A DNA stretch of 64,000 nucleotides from Caryophanales bacterium UBA6985. GTDB taxonomy: Bacteria > Bacillota_I > Bacilli_A > RF39 > UBA660. Shown here in pieces: positions 25,898 through 35,260 of the stretch (its first letter is position 1; each line of letters starts with the position of its first letter). The position numbers were made by a program, and so were the translations under genes. The DNA lies in assembly GCA_002450035.1 (NCBI GenBank), contig DJYF01000043.1:1-64000 (forward strand), written 5' to 3'. Under the pieces are notes generated by a model, which ran no database searches, was not told the origin of the DNA, and saw only the letters and a program-made list of their open reading frames with translations.

Positions 25898-27796
25898 ATG
25901 GCAATGGAGCAATATACTGTTCTAAAATCTTTGATGGGGGAGGCAACAGTTCAAAGACTAATTTCTTTAGAAAAGATTAAAAAAGAAGCAGACGATTATA
26001 TTGTTACAGATTCTAATCTTTTAGAACAACTATTTGTACAATGTTTAGACTTATCACTTAATCCAAAGTTTTTACTTGTTCCTGATTCTTGTAAAGAAGA
26101 TAAATTATTAAATTCTATTTACGTTTATACAATTGAAAAAAATTACTCTCTTGCAATTGAAGCTTTAATTGAGTTATATAAAGTAGTTCCAACTTTAGGA
26201 ATTAAATTATTAATAGAAGCATTTAAAAAATATGATGATGAAAATATTTATATATTAAAAGATAATGTTATGAAAGATCCTGCTGTAACAGAAGGATTAC
26301 ATAAAGTTGAAAGAAAACTATTAATAAATATTGATATGTACAATGTAGCAGAAGCACAAAAATTATCAGATATATTAATAAATTCTTATGGTGAAGATGT
26401 AAAAACAATGTTTTTTATTAATATGAAGTTGATGGGAGACATAGGTACTAAACTTTCACTTGATCCTACATATCAAGGTTCATTTGATAGAAATCAATAC
26501 ATGGGAGACCCTGCTTCAATTTTAAATGCTGTTCTTAAGTCTGAAGACCTTTATAGAGCAATAGAAATTGTTAATAAAGGAGTTGAAGATAATCCTAATT
26601 CTATTGAATGGCGCCTATATTCAAATACTATGAAACAACTAGAAGTATTACTTGAAAAGAATTCTAAATCTTCACAGTTAAAATCAATGGTTAATGCATC
26701 AGTTGCTAAATCATATAGTGATGTTTTTTCAAACACACCATATCCAGGTTTTACTGTATCTCAAATAGATGAAATAGAAACATTTGATTTAAAAGAATTT
26801 GAAAACGAAGACTTCTTTGAAAAATATGAAGATGCATTCTTTAAAGAACATGATTATAATAAAGCAAGAGTATATTTACTTAAAGCTATAAAACAACAAG
26901 CAATAAATGGAGAAAGTGATTCATTTGATTATCTTATGGAAGAATTAGATAAGCTTATTATGAATGAAGAAAACGGTGTAGATTTACATAATTATAATGT
27001 TGCATTTGATTTTGCATTAAGTTATATAGATAAAGAAGAATATGATAAAGCACTTCCTTATGCTTCTAGAATGGCTAATGAACTTACATATAGTACAGGA
27101 AGAGCATACTCATTACTTGGTATTTGCTATGCTAATCTTGGAGATAAAGAAAAAGCTGCAAAATGGATATTTGCTGCTATTAATAATGGTGTTGCTCCAT
27201 CATTTATAGAAGAATATATTGATGTTTTATATGATGCTGGTAAATATAATGAAGTAGCTATTGCAGCAAATAATTATGTAGCATATTCAAATGAGGATAG
27301 TGTTAAAGTACTTTATGTATTTGCAGCAGCTTTATTAAAAATTGGTGAATATGATGAAGCACTTATAGAATTAGATGAATGTGCCGCAATACTATCGGAT
27401 GAATATAATTTAGATATATCATTTGAAGAAGAAAGAAATGCTATTGAAGAATCTCGAAGAGGTAACACTAAAGATTTCTCTTATGCAGATTATATAGATT
27501 ACACTCTAGATGATGTTGCAATTGAATTAACAGATTCAATAGATCAATGTTACAAGGAAGCAGAAGATATATTAGTTAATTTAAATAAAGAAAGTGATCC
27601 TTCAAGAATAAATATGCTTGTAGATCATTTATTTACTGTTACTAGAATGTTATTTTATAAAGAAGATGTTAATAGAGCAGTTAATATTTTATATGGTATT
27701 GAACCATATCTTGATGAAAAAATACTTCCAAAGGAAAAAGTTAAAACATACAAAAAAATGTTTAAAGATTTAACAATTAGACCAAAAAAGAGATAG
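25898..27796 (+). CDS. TPR-like repeat protein
   Basis: 632 residues from ATG 25898, behind AGGGAGTGA; an upstream in-frame TTG at 25841 lacks a ribosome site. Helical throughout. TPR-like units are clearest around residues 365-480 (YDKALPYASRMANEL, SLLGICYANLGDKEKAAKW, LLKIGEYDEALIELDE). No enzyme or membrane domain is visible. It is likely a soluble scaffold or peptide-binding protein; partners are unknown. Confidence 0.75.
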   Translation: MAMEQYTVLKSLMGEATVQRLISLEKIKKEADDYIVTDSNLLEQLFVQCLDLSLNPKFLLVPDSCKEDKLLNSIYVYTIEKNYSLAIEALIELYKVVPTLGIKLLIEAFKKYDDENIYILKDNVMKDPAVTEGLHKVERKLLINIDMYNVAEAQKLSDILINSYGEDVKTMFFINMKLMGDIGTKLSLDPTYQGSFDRNQYMGDPASILNAVLKSEDLYRAIEIVNKGVEDNPNSIEWRLYSNTMKQLEVLLEKNSKSSQLKSMVNASVAKSYSDVFSNTPYPGFTVSQIDEIETFDLKEFENEDFFEKYEDAFFKEHDYNKARVYLLKAIKQQAINGESDSFDYLMEELDKLIMNEENGVDLHNYNVAFDFALSYIDKEEYDKALPYASRMANELTYSTGRAYSLLGICYANLGDKEKAAKWIFAAINNGVAPSFIEEYIDVLYDAGKYNEVAIAANNYVAYSNEDSVKVLYVFAAALLKIGEYDEALIELDECAAILSDEYNLDISFEEERNAIEESRRGNTKDFSYADYIDYTLDDVAIELTDSIDQCYKEAEDILVNLNKESDPSRINMLVDHLFTVTRMLFYKEDVNRAVNILYGIEPYLDEKILPKEKVKTYKKMFKDLTIRPKKR

Positions 27797-27814
27797 ATAA
27801 TTATCTATCTTTTT
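27791..27814 (+). terminator. Terminator
   Basis: AGATAGAT/ATCTATCT hairpin with AATT loop followed by TTTT. The stop codon is inside the stem. Confidence 0.85.
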
Positions 27815-27860
27815 GTTTTACATAGAAAACACACCAAAACTATTAAAAAATAATGAAAAA

Positions 27861-27869
27861 TGGTATAAT
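27861..27869 (+). promoter_or_regulatory. Extended -10 promoter of ATP-grasp gene
   Basis: TG-G-TATAAT, 21 bases before the ATG. Confidence 0.6.
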
Positions 27870-27889
27870 TTATACATGGAAGTGATTTT

Positions 27890-28912
27890 ATGAGCTTGGT
27901 TAAATACGCATTAAGTGGAAGTATTAAAAGATTTAGTGATAAACTTGAAGTTATCTCTAAAAAAACAGGAAAATCTAAAAAACAATTATTTAGACATTTT
28001 CTTCATTGTTTTAGAATAACAGGTGGAGGTTATAGTGATTACCTTAACTATGAGTTTTATAATAAAACAGATAAAGAAATAAAAGAGTATGCTACTATTA
28101 AAACTCAAGATGTTTTCTATAGTATTGTATCTCCTGGAGCATATAAAGATTTTTTTTCTGTTAAATCTAATTTTTTAAAAAACTTTTCAAAATATATAAA
28201 AAGAGATTCTTTTTATAAAGGAACTAAAAAAGAATTAAAAGAGTTCCTAGAAAGAAATAAAAAAATAGTCTATAAACCAGTTACAGGTCTTGCTGGAGAC
28301 TCTGTAAAATCAATTGTTACAAAGGATATTAAAGATATAGACGCGTTTTATAAAGAAATTACAGAAGAAAAAGATATCTTACTAGAAGGATTTGTAGAAC
28401 AACATCATGAAATATCTGAGTTTGCAAGTAAGAGTTGTAATACTATAAGAGTAATGACTTTTGGTTATAATGGTCACTCAGAAATACTATGTGCAATCAT
28501 GCGTTTTGGTAATGGAGAAGCAGATGTTGATAATTTCCATCAAGGTGGCATGGCATGCTTAGTAGATGTTGAAACAGGTACTCTTGTAGGAGATGCTATT
28601 AATAAGAATGTAGAACATTTTAAGAAACATCCAAAAAGTGGTAAAAAGTTTGATGGATTTAAGATTCCTAACTGGGATATAGTTAAAAAGACATGTCTAG
28701 AAGCAGCTTTAGTAAGTGATAAGATTCATGTAGTAGGTTGGGATGTAGCAGTTACTGAAGATGGATGTACATTTATTGAAGGAAACAGAAGAGCAGGATT
28801 TGATCTTGTTCAAGTACTTTATCAAACTGGTAAAAAAGATATCATGAGATATGTATTATCGGAGATGAATAAAGAAGGAGAATTTAAAGGTCAAATAAAG
28901 GTGAAAATATGA
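27890..28912 (+). CDS. Sugar-transfer-associated ATP-grasp protein
   Basis: 340 residues, soluble. The C-terminal two thirds follow the ATP-grasp family linked to sugar-transfer genes: VYKPVTGLAGDSV (nucleotide loop, ~125-137), LLEGFVEQHHEI, NTIRVMTF, and the metal-binding end FIEGNRRAGFDLVQ. Such enzymes ligate a carboxylate to an amine or similar group; the substrate is unknown. Its TGA stop overlaps the ATG of the flippase gene by four bases (ATGA), so the two are translationally coupled and probably act in one envelope polymer pathway. Confidence 0.82.
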   Translation: MSLVKYALSGSIKRFSDKLEVISKKTGKSKKQLFRHFLHCFRITGGGYSDYLNYEFYNKTDKEIKEYATIKTQDVFYSIVSPGAYKDFFSVKSNFLKNFSKYIKRDSFYKGTKKELKEFLERNKKIVYKPVTGLAGDSVKSIVTKDIKDIDAFYKEITEEKDILLEGFVEQHHEISEFASKSCNTIRVMTFGYNGHSEILCAIMRFGNGEADVDNFHQGGMACLVDVETGTLVGDAINKNVEHFKKHPKSGKKFDGFKIPNWDIVKKTCLEAALVSDKIHVVGWDVAVTEDGCTFIEGNRRAGFDLVQVLYQTGKKDIMRYVLSEMNKEGEFKGQIKVKI

Positions 28913-30555
28913 AAAAGAATGGGTTTGTAGAAGGAACAGTTATAGCTACAGCCATCATCATATTAGTTAAGCTACTAGGAATGCTTTATGTTATTCCTTT
29001 CTATGAAATAGTTGGCTCAAGAGGAGGCGCACTTTATAGTTATGGATATAATATTTATTTATTATTCCTTGGAGTATCAAGTGCAGGTCTACCTGATGCT
29101 ATAGCAAAAATAATTTCCGAATATAATGCTCTTGGTTATGAAGATGCCAAGAGAAGAGCATATAAAATAGGAAGAAACTTAATACTTTCTATCTCTGTTA
29201 TATCATTTGTAATACTTATGGTATTTGCAGAAGAAATAGGAATGTTTATAATTGGTGAACTAAAAAATGGTAATACTTATAAAGATATTGCTTTTGTAGT
29301 AAGATGTGTTGCACCATCTGTACTATTAATTCCATTTTTAAGTATTACAAAAGGATACTTACAAGGACATAACTTCATTGCTGCTTCTTCTATGAGTCAA
29401 TTAATTGAACAAATAGTTAGAATTTTTACTATATTAGTTGGTTCATATTTAGTAGTAAAAGTTTTTTCAGGAACAATTTCTTTAGCAATAGGTGTTGCTA
29501 TGACTGGTGCCTTCTTTGGGGGCTTATTTGCATACCTTTACTTAAGATATGCGATTAATAAAAATAAGAAGGAACTTGATTTAAAAGAAAAAGCTAAAGA
29601 AGATAAAATAACTAATAAAGAAATAACTAAAAAGATATTTAAATATGCTATTCCTTTTATAGTTATTTCTATAGTTACTAATATATATAATTCAACAGAT
29701 CAAATATTAGTACTAAGAACACTTGAATATTTAAAATTTGATACTGATACTGTAGAATTTTGTGCAAGTGCTATAAGTACATGGTCACCTAAGATATGTA
29801 TGATTATTAATGCCATGGCTATGGGTATGACAATGTCACTTGTACCAACCATAGTAAGCGCATATGCTAAAAATGATTTTAAAGATGTTGAAAAAAGAAT
29901 AAATCAGTCTCTTACTATGATAGTATTTATTTCATTACCACTTAGTATTGGATTAAACTTTTTATCATATAATTTCTGGACTGCATTCTATGGTTATAGT
30001 GATATAGGTGGAACAATTCTTAAAGTAACATCATTCAGTGCATTATTTGGTAATCTATATATGGTTGTTTCAACTATTTGTCAAAGTTTAAATAAATACA
30101 GCGCCGTATATAAAATATCAGCAGCAGGTTTTATTTTAAATGCACTATTAGATGTACCAATTATGCTTTTATATCATAAGATTGGTATTCCTGTTTACTT
30201 AGGAAGTATAACAGCATCTATTATAGGATTCTCAACATCAACGCTTGTTGGTCTTGCACTAATTAGAAAAGCAGGAAGACTATCTTATAGACAAACTTTA
30301 AAAACAAGTTTAAAAATACTTGTACCAGCTCTTATTATGTTAGGAAGTCTTTACTTAGTGAAATTAGTTATTCCATCATTTGAAACTACATCAAGACTTT
30401 GGTCAGTAATAAATATTGCAATATATGCATTTGTAGGAGCAATAGTATATATATTTACTTCCTATAAAACAGGTTTACTAGAAGAAGTATTTGGTAGAGA
30501 CTTGCTTAATAAAATATTATCCAAAATTACTTTTGGTAAAATACAAGTTAAATAA
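28909..30555 (+). CDS. SpoVB/YtgP/MurJ-type lipid-linked sugar flippase
   Basis: 548 residues with about 14 hydrophobic helices, typical of the MOP superfamily polysaccharide flippases. The N-terminus (KLLGMLYVIPFYEIVG) and the conserved GLPDAIAKIISEYNALG segment match the SpoVB/YtgP branch, which includes the Gram-positive lipid II flippase. It moves undecaprenyl-linked precursors across the membrane. Coupled to the ATP-grasp gene upstream. Whether it handles lipid II or another glycan is not decided by sequence. Confidence 0.88.
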   Translation: MKKNGFVEGTVIATAIIILVKLLGMLYVIPFYEIVGSRGGALYSYGYNIYLLFLGVSSAGLPDAIAKIISEYNALGYEDAKRRAYKIGRNLILSISVISFVILMVFAEEIGMFIIGELKNGNTYKDIAFVVRCVAPSVLLIPFLSITKGYLQGHNFIAASSMSQLIEQIVRIFTILVGSYLVVKVFSGTISLAIGVAMTGAFFGGLFAYLYLRYAINKNKKELDLKEKAKEDKITNKEITKKIFKYAIPFIVISIVTNIYNSTDQILVLRTLEYLKFDTDTVEFCASAISTWSPKICMIINAMAMGMTMSLVPTIVSAYAKNDFKDVEKRINQSLTMIVFISLPLSIGLNFLSYNFWTAFYGYSDIGGTILKVTSFSALFGNLYMVVSTICQSLNKYSAVYKISAAGFILNALLDVPIMLLYHKIGIPVYLGSITASIIGFSTSTLVGLALIRKAGRLSYRQTLKTSLKILVPALIMLGSLYLVKLVIPSFETTSRLWSVINIAIYAFVGAIVYIFTSYKTGLLEEVFGRDLLNKILSKITFGKIQVK

Positions 30556-30578
30556 AGTAGACATAAGTCTGCTTTTTT
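30555..30578 (+). terminator. Terminator
   Basis: AAGTAGAC/GTCTGCTT hairpin followed by TTTT. Confidence 0.8.
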
Positions 30579-30631
30579 ATTGTTATTGGGTAGTCTATGT
30601 TTTATAATTACCATAGAGTAGGATGTTTAAT

Positions 30632-32473
30632 ATGAAGAAGTTTATGATTACAGTTTTAGCCTTGCTAGTATTCTTACCATCAGTGGTAAGCGCAAGAAAC
30701 TATCGTTTAGTTAATACAAAGTTATATGGTGGATCCTTAGATGACCAAGGAATAGATTTTATACGTTTAGAAGATGGAGGATACGCCATAGCAGGATTAA
30801 CATATAGTACAGATATCCCAGGTCTTACGAATCTTGGTGAATATGACGGTCTATTATTTGTAGTTGATTCCAACTATGATGTTTTATGGAAAACAAATAT
30901 AGGGGGAACAAAAGGTGACTATTGTACTGATATTATTGAATATCATGGATATTTAATAACAACAATTAGTTCACATTCTTCCCAATATACAAATAATGCA
31001 AACCCTGGAATGGGAGTTTTACGTTATAACAAAGATGGATCATATATAAGGGGATTTTCGTATCATAATTCATCGCCAACAAAATCTTTTGTATATGATG
31101 ATAAAGTATTTTTTTCATATACAAAATATGATGGTAGTTATATTGCCTCATTTACTGATACTAATCCTGAATTAAATGATTTTGATACAAAATACAAAAT
31201 TAATTCTTCAAATTATTTTGAAAACTATATATTTTTCCCAAAAGGAGACAATAAGTTTGATATCATTGGAAATTCTTACGGAGCCTTAAATGGTAACATA
31301 GGAACAAATATGGGTGATCAATTTGTTACAATTACCAGTCATACATTTAATAACCTAAGTGATGTAACAATTAAGCCTTATGGTGGTACAGGATATGATG
31401 CTGCATTTGGTGCTGTTGAAGATGATGAATATTACTATATAGCTGGTACAACAAATTCTACTGATTTTAATGGTGCATCCACTCACGGAAATTATGATGT
31501 ATTCTTACTTAAGGTAAGAAAAGATGATAAGTCTGTTGTTTGGAATAAGATGTTTGGAGGAACAGAACGTGATACAGGTGGTGAAATCGTTAATCTACCA
31601 AACGGGAATATGCTAATTAATATTATGACATCTTCTAATTTGCCTAATCATGAGTCTCAAGGATATGATATATATCTATTAGAAGTTGATAAAGATGGTA
31701 ACGTGGTAAACGAATGGTTCTATGGTACACAAGGGTTAGATTCAATTAGAAATCTAATAGTAAATCCTGATGGTTCATTAACATTGGTTGGTTATACTGA
31801 CGCTCCTACATTTAATAACGTAAGTAACCATGGAGGGGCAGATATATTCTTAACAGATGCTTACCCTGAGTATATTGTTGATGTTTCAAATACAACTCAT
31901 GGTACAGTTACTACTGATAAAGAAAATGGTATCTTAAATGAAGATATTACAATTACTACAACTCCAGATGAAGGCTATGTTTTGGATTCTCTTATTGTAG
32001 TTGATAAAGAAGGTAATATAGTAACAGTTACTAATAATGTATTTAAAATAAGCAATAAAGATGTAACAGTATATGCTACATTTAAACCTAGTCTATATAA
32101 ATTTGAAGAAAAAGATTTAAAGTATCAAAATAAAGCTATGTCATTTACTCTAGATGTTTCCACATCTTTGATTTCTAAAATATACATGAATGATTTAGAA
32201 CTTGTAAGTGATAACTATACTTTAGAAGAGAATACTATAACTCTTAAAAACGAATATTTAACTACACTTGAAGATGGTGTATATACTTTAAAAGTAGAGT
32301 TTAAAAATGGAACATTTATAACTACAGAAATTTCTAAAGAACCAGAAGAAAAAATAGTTAATCCAAATACAGGATTAGATATAACTATTGTTTATGTTTT
32401 ACCATTTATATTAGGTATTTTAATTCTTTTATTTAAGAATAAGAATAAATATACTTTATTTAAAAGATTATAA
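30632..32473 (+). CDS. Surface protein with beta-propeller-like repeats and NPNTG sorting signal
   Basis: 613 residues from ATG 30632 (TAGGATG upstream; an in-frame ATG at 30623 overlaps that site). A signal peptide (~1-22, ending VVSA) is followed by repeats of the type KLYGGS.DD...GGYAIAGLT.STD...GEYDGLLFVVD (about 25-410), probably a beta-propeller. Next come an InlB-B/Flg_new-like repeat (TTHGTVTTDKENGILNED) and an X2/Ig-like module. The C-terminus has NPNTG (577-581), a hydrophobic helix and a Lys/Arg tail, which is a sortase cell-wall sorting signal with Asn instead of Leu. Ligand unknown. Confidence 0.85.
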   Translation: MKKFMITVLALLVFLPSVVSARNYRLVNTKLYGGSLDDQGIDFIRLEDGGYAIAGLTYSTDIPGLTNLGEYDGLLFVVDSNYDVLWKTNIGGTKGDYCTDIIEYHGYLITTISSHSSQYTNNANPGMGVLRYNKDGSYIRGFSYHNSSPTKSFVYDDKVFFSYTKYDGSYIASFTDTNPELNDFDTKYKINSSNYFENYIFFPKGDNKFDIIGNSYGALNGNIGTNMGDQFVTITSHTFNNLSDVTIKPYGGTGYDAAFGAVEDDEYYYIAGTTNSTDFNGASTHGNYDVFLLKVRKDDKSVVWNKMFGGTERDTGGEIVNLPNGNMLINIMTSSNLPNHESQGYDIYLLEVDKDGNVVNEWFYGTQGLDSIRNLIVNPDGSLTLVGYTDAPTFNNVSNHGGADIFLTDAYPEYIVDVSNTTHGTVTTDKENGILNEDITITTTPDEGYVLDSLIVVDKEGNIVTVTNNVFKISNKDVTVYATFKPSLYKFEEKDLKYQNKAMSFTLDVSTSLISKIYMNDLELVSDNYTLEENTITLKNEYLTTLEDGVYTLKVEFKNGTFITTEISKEPEEKIVNPNTGLDITIVYVLPFILGILILLFKNKNKYTLFKRL

Positions 32474-32504
32474 AAAGATATAAGAAAACACTTATATCTT
32501 TTTT
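32472..32504 (+). terminator. Terminator
   Basis: AAAAAGATATAAG/CTTATATCTTTTT hairpin and T-tract. Confidence 0.88.
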
Positions 32505-32566
32505 AGTTTTATTTACATAATGTATTAAATTTTATATAATTAATCTAAAGAATAGGGATGAAGAAA

Positions 32567-33667
32567 ATGGAAATAATAACAGTAGGAAAACCAGCCATTG
32601 ATGTGTATTTAAACTTAGTAGAATTCCCAATGGAAGGTGACGTATTCAGAATAAATAAGAAGGTAGAATCAGTTGGTAATGCATCTGCTACTTCTGCAGT
32701 TATGTTAGCTAAATGGGGATTCCATGTTAACTTTGTAGGTAGTATAGGTGACGACGGTTATGCTGATAAAATCCAAAATGTATTAAAAGAACATAAAATA
32801 AATACTAAATACATGGAAACAGACTATGAAGGTGGATGTGCAGTAAATAACTTTATTGTTGATTTAAAAAATAAAGCTATTACTAAAATCCTTTATTCAT
32901 CTGATACATCTGCATGTAAGAGATTTAAATATGATTTTAATCCAGACTGGGCTGTTTTCGATGGAACAGATATTCCAGCAACCCTTGGTGTAATTAATAC
33001 TAACCCAGGTTTAAAATCCGTTTTCTATCTTAATACAATTAATAAAGATATTAATAATATAGCAAAGAAATGTACTTGGATTATTACTAATCAAAATTAT
33101 GCTGTTAATTTAACTAAAGCAACACTTGATGGTTCTGCTGAAGCATATGTTGCTATGTACCAACAACTAGTTGATGAAAATGGTCAAAGTAATTATATTA
33201 TTCTTCTTAATAATCATAAGATTCTTTATTGTGAAGATGGTAAAGTAAAAATGCTTCCAGATTTACAATTTAATGTAGAAGATGTTTCAAGTTATGAATC
33301 TATTTTCACAGGTGCATTTACATTTGGTCAAATCCTTGGAATGAGTTTAGATGAATCAATTAAATTTGCTAATACAGCAACTTCTCTAGGATTTAGTAAA
33401 ATTGGAGAAGTAGATGCTATTCCTGAGTTAGATGTAATCTTAGAAAACTGTTCTATGAAAGAACGTTTCGAAGAACTAAAACTTAAGATTAATCAAGAGC
33501 AAGGTATTTTGGCTAACTATGTTCCTGAGAAAAAAGGACCTGTTGCAACTCAAGTAAATGCCCAAACTGCAGCAGCAGCTACTTCTAATGAAGTTCATCA
33601 TGAAAATACTGTTCAACAAGCAGCTGTTAATGCTTTAACTCCTCCTCCAAATAATCCAAATGTTTAA
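32567..33667 (+). CDS. PfkB-family carbohydrate kinase-like protein lacking the catalytic Asp
   Basis: 366 residues from ATG 32567 (AGGG nine bases upstream; ATG 32558 overlaps less well). The N-terminus shows the ribokinase fold (GKPAIDVYL, GNASATSAVMLAKWG, NFVGSIGDDGYAD). The family's C-terminal anion-hole motif DTxGAGDxFxxGF aligns with DVSSYESIFTGAF at 239-251, so GAGD is replaced and the catalytic base is Ser245. It is probably not an active sugar kinase. A ~45-residue Ala/Gln/Pro tail ends the protein and overlaps the Smr gene by 8 bases. Fused by operon to smr and obg. Confidence 0.8.
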   Translation: MEIITVGKPAIDVYLNLVEFPMEGDVFRINKKVESVGNASATSAVMLAKWGFHVNFVGSIGDDGYADKIQNVLKEHKINTKYMETDYEGGCAVNNFIVDLKNKAITKILYSSDTSACKRFKYDFNPDWAVFDGTDIPATLGVINTNPGLKSVFYLNTINKDINNIAKKCTWIITNQNYAVNLTKATLDGSAEAYVAMYQQLVDENGQSNYIILLNNHKILYCEDGKVKMLPDLQFNVEDVSSYESIFTGAFTFGQILGMSLDESIKFANTATSLGFSKIGEVDAIPELDVILENCSMKERFEELKLKINQEQGILANYVPEKKGPVATQVNAQTAAAATSNEVHHENTVQQAAVNALTPPPNNPNV

Positions 33668-33923
33668 AAGAATAGATCCTTTTACAGTATTTTTACCACA
33701 GTTAGATGTTCATGGTTATACCCGTGATATCGTTATGACTGTGGTAAATGACTTTATATATGAAAATTATCGAATGGGTAAAAAGAAAATAATTGTTATT
33801 CACGGAAGAAGTGGAGGAGTACTTAAAGATACCATTCATAAGAATCTTAAAAAGAATAAATATGTTAAAAACTTTTACTTGTATAATATGAATACAGGTT
33901 GTACAATAATCGAGTTATTTTAG
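33660..33923 (+). CDS. Small Smr-domain protein
   Basis: 87 residues, almost only an Smr domain: LDVHGYTRD (motif LDLHG), IIVIHGRSGGVLKD (motif HGxGxGxL) and GCTIIEL at the end. Smr domains are nicking endonucleases or RNA-cleaving modules linked to MutS2 and to rescue of collided ribosomes. Here the domain stands alone. The ATG lies within the last codons of the PfkB-like gene. obg follows after 15 bases. Confidence 0.85.
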   Translation: MFKRIDPFTVFLPQLDVHGYTRDIVMTVVNDFIYENYRMGKKKIIVIHGRSGGVLKDTIHKNLKKNKYVKNFYLYNMNTGCTIIELF

Positions 33924-33938
33924 AAAGGAGAAATTATT

Positions 33939-35210
33939 ATGTTTGTAGATGAAGTTACTTTAAAAGTTGAAGCCGGTAAAGGTGGAGATGGTTGTACATC
34001 ATTTAGACGTGAAAAATTTGTTGATATGGGTGGACCAGATGGTGGTAATGGTGGTAAAGGTGCCTCAGTTAAACTAGTAACTGATCCTGGTCTTAAAACT
34101 TTAATAGATTTAAAAATGATGAAACACATTAAGGGTGAAAAAGGTGTAAATGGTAAAGGTTCTAATAGAAATGGAGCTAATGCTGATGATGTAGTTATTA
34201 AAGTTCCATGTGGTACTACTATAACAGACGTAGAAACTGGAGATGTAATTGCAGACCTTACTAAAGCAAACGAAGAAGTAGTTATTGCTAGAGGTGGAAG
34301 AGGAGGACTTGGAAACCGTGCACTTGCAAGTCACGAAAATGTTGCACCTAAGATGTCAGAGCTAGGAGAACCCGGTGAAAAGATAATTATTAAATGTGAA
34401 CTTAAAGTTCTTGCTGATGTTGGTTTAATAGGTATGCCATCAGTAGGAAAATCTACTTTAATTAATATGATTAGTAATGCTAATGCTAAAATTGGAGCAT
34501 ATCACTTTACTACACTTAATCCAAACCTTGGAGTAGTATTTGCACCAAAGGGAACATTTGTCATGGCAGACTTACCTGGTTTAATTGAAGGTGCCTCTGA
34601 GGGTGTTGGTCTTGGATTAAAGTTCTTAAAACATGCTATGCGTACAAAGGTGCTTGCTCATGTAATTGACATGGGTGCTGAAGAAGGAAGAAATCCAATA
34701 GAAGACTACGAAAAGATTAAAAAAGAAGTAGAAAATTATGGTAATGATCTATCAAAGAAACCTACTATAGTTGTAGCAAACAAGATGGATTTACCAAATG
34801 CTAAAGAAAACCTTGAAGCATTTAAAAAGGCTTATCCAGACTTAAAAATATTTGAAATATCAGCACTTAATAATGAAGGATTAAAAGACTTAATTAATTA
34901 TCTTGCAGAAGAAGTTGCAAAGATTGATGAAGTTGAATTATATAAACCAAGTGAAATAGAATCACATATTCTATTTAAATATAAACAAGAAAAACCATTT
35001 ACTATTCACAAGAATGGAAATATTTGGGAACTATCTGGAAAAGAAATTGAAACTCTATTCTATATGACTAGATTCACAGAAGATGAAGCAGTACAAAGAT
35101 TTGGACGTAAGCTAAAAGGCATGGGAGTAGATGCTGCCTTAGAAGAGGCTGGAGCTAAACGTGGAGATGAAGTTAAGATCCTAGATTATATATTTATATT
35201 TAAAGATTAA
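33939..35210 (+). CDS. obg: GTPase ObgE/CgtA
   Basis: 423 residues, full length. The N-terminal glycine-rich Obg fold is followed by a GTPase domain (G1 GMPSVGKST ~168, G3 DLPGLIEGAS, G4 NKMD, G5 SAL) and the C-terminal OCT domain (about 345-423) found in Gram-positive Obg. It acts in 50S ribosome assembly and stringent and stress responses. AAAGGAG precedes the ATG. Cotranscribed with the Smr protein, both linked to ribosome function. Confidence 0.97.
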   Translation: MFVDEVTLKVEAGKGGDGCTSFRREKFVDMGGPDGGNGGKGASVKLVTDPGLKTLIDLKMMKHIKGEKGVNGKGSNRNGANADDVVIKVPCGTTITDVETGDVIADLTKANEEVVIARGGRGGLGNRALASHENVAPKMSELGEPGEKIIIKCELKVLADVGLIGMPSVGKSTLINMISNANAKIGAYHFTTLNPNLGVVFAPKGTFVMADLPGLIEGASEGVGLGLKFLKHAMRTKVLAHVIDMGAEEGRNPIEDYEKIKKEVENYGNDLSKKPTIVVANKMDLPNAKENLEAFKKAYPDLKIFEISALNNEGLKDLINYLAEEVAKIDEVELYKPSEIESHILFKYKQEKPFTIHKNGNIWELSGKEIETLFYMTRFTEDEAVQRFGRKLKGMGVDAALEEAGAKRGDEVKILDYIFIFKD

Positions 35211-35211
35211 G

Positions 35212-35237
35212 GAATGTATAAAATACATTCTTTTTTT
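35212..35237 (+). terminator. Terminator after obg
   Basis: GAATGTAT/ATACATTC hairpin followed by seven T. Confidence 0.87.
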
Positions 35238-35245
35238 GTTATAAT
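35237..35245 (+). promoter_or_regulatory. Extended -10 directly after a terminator
   Basis: TG-T-TATAAT begins at the last T of the preceding terminator tract. Confidence 0.55.
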
Positions 35246-35260
35246 TAAATAGGTGATTAT

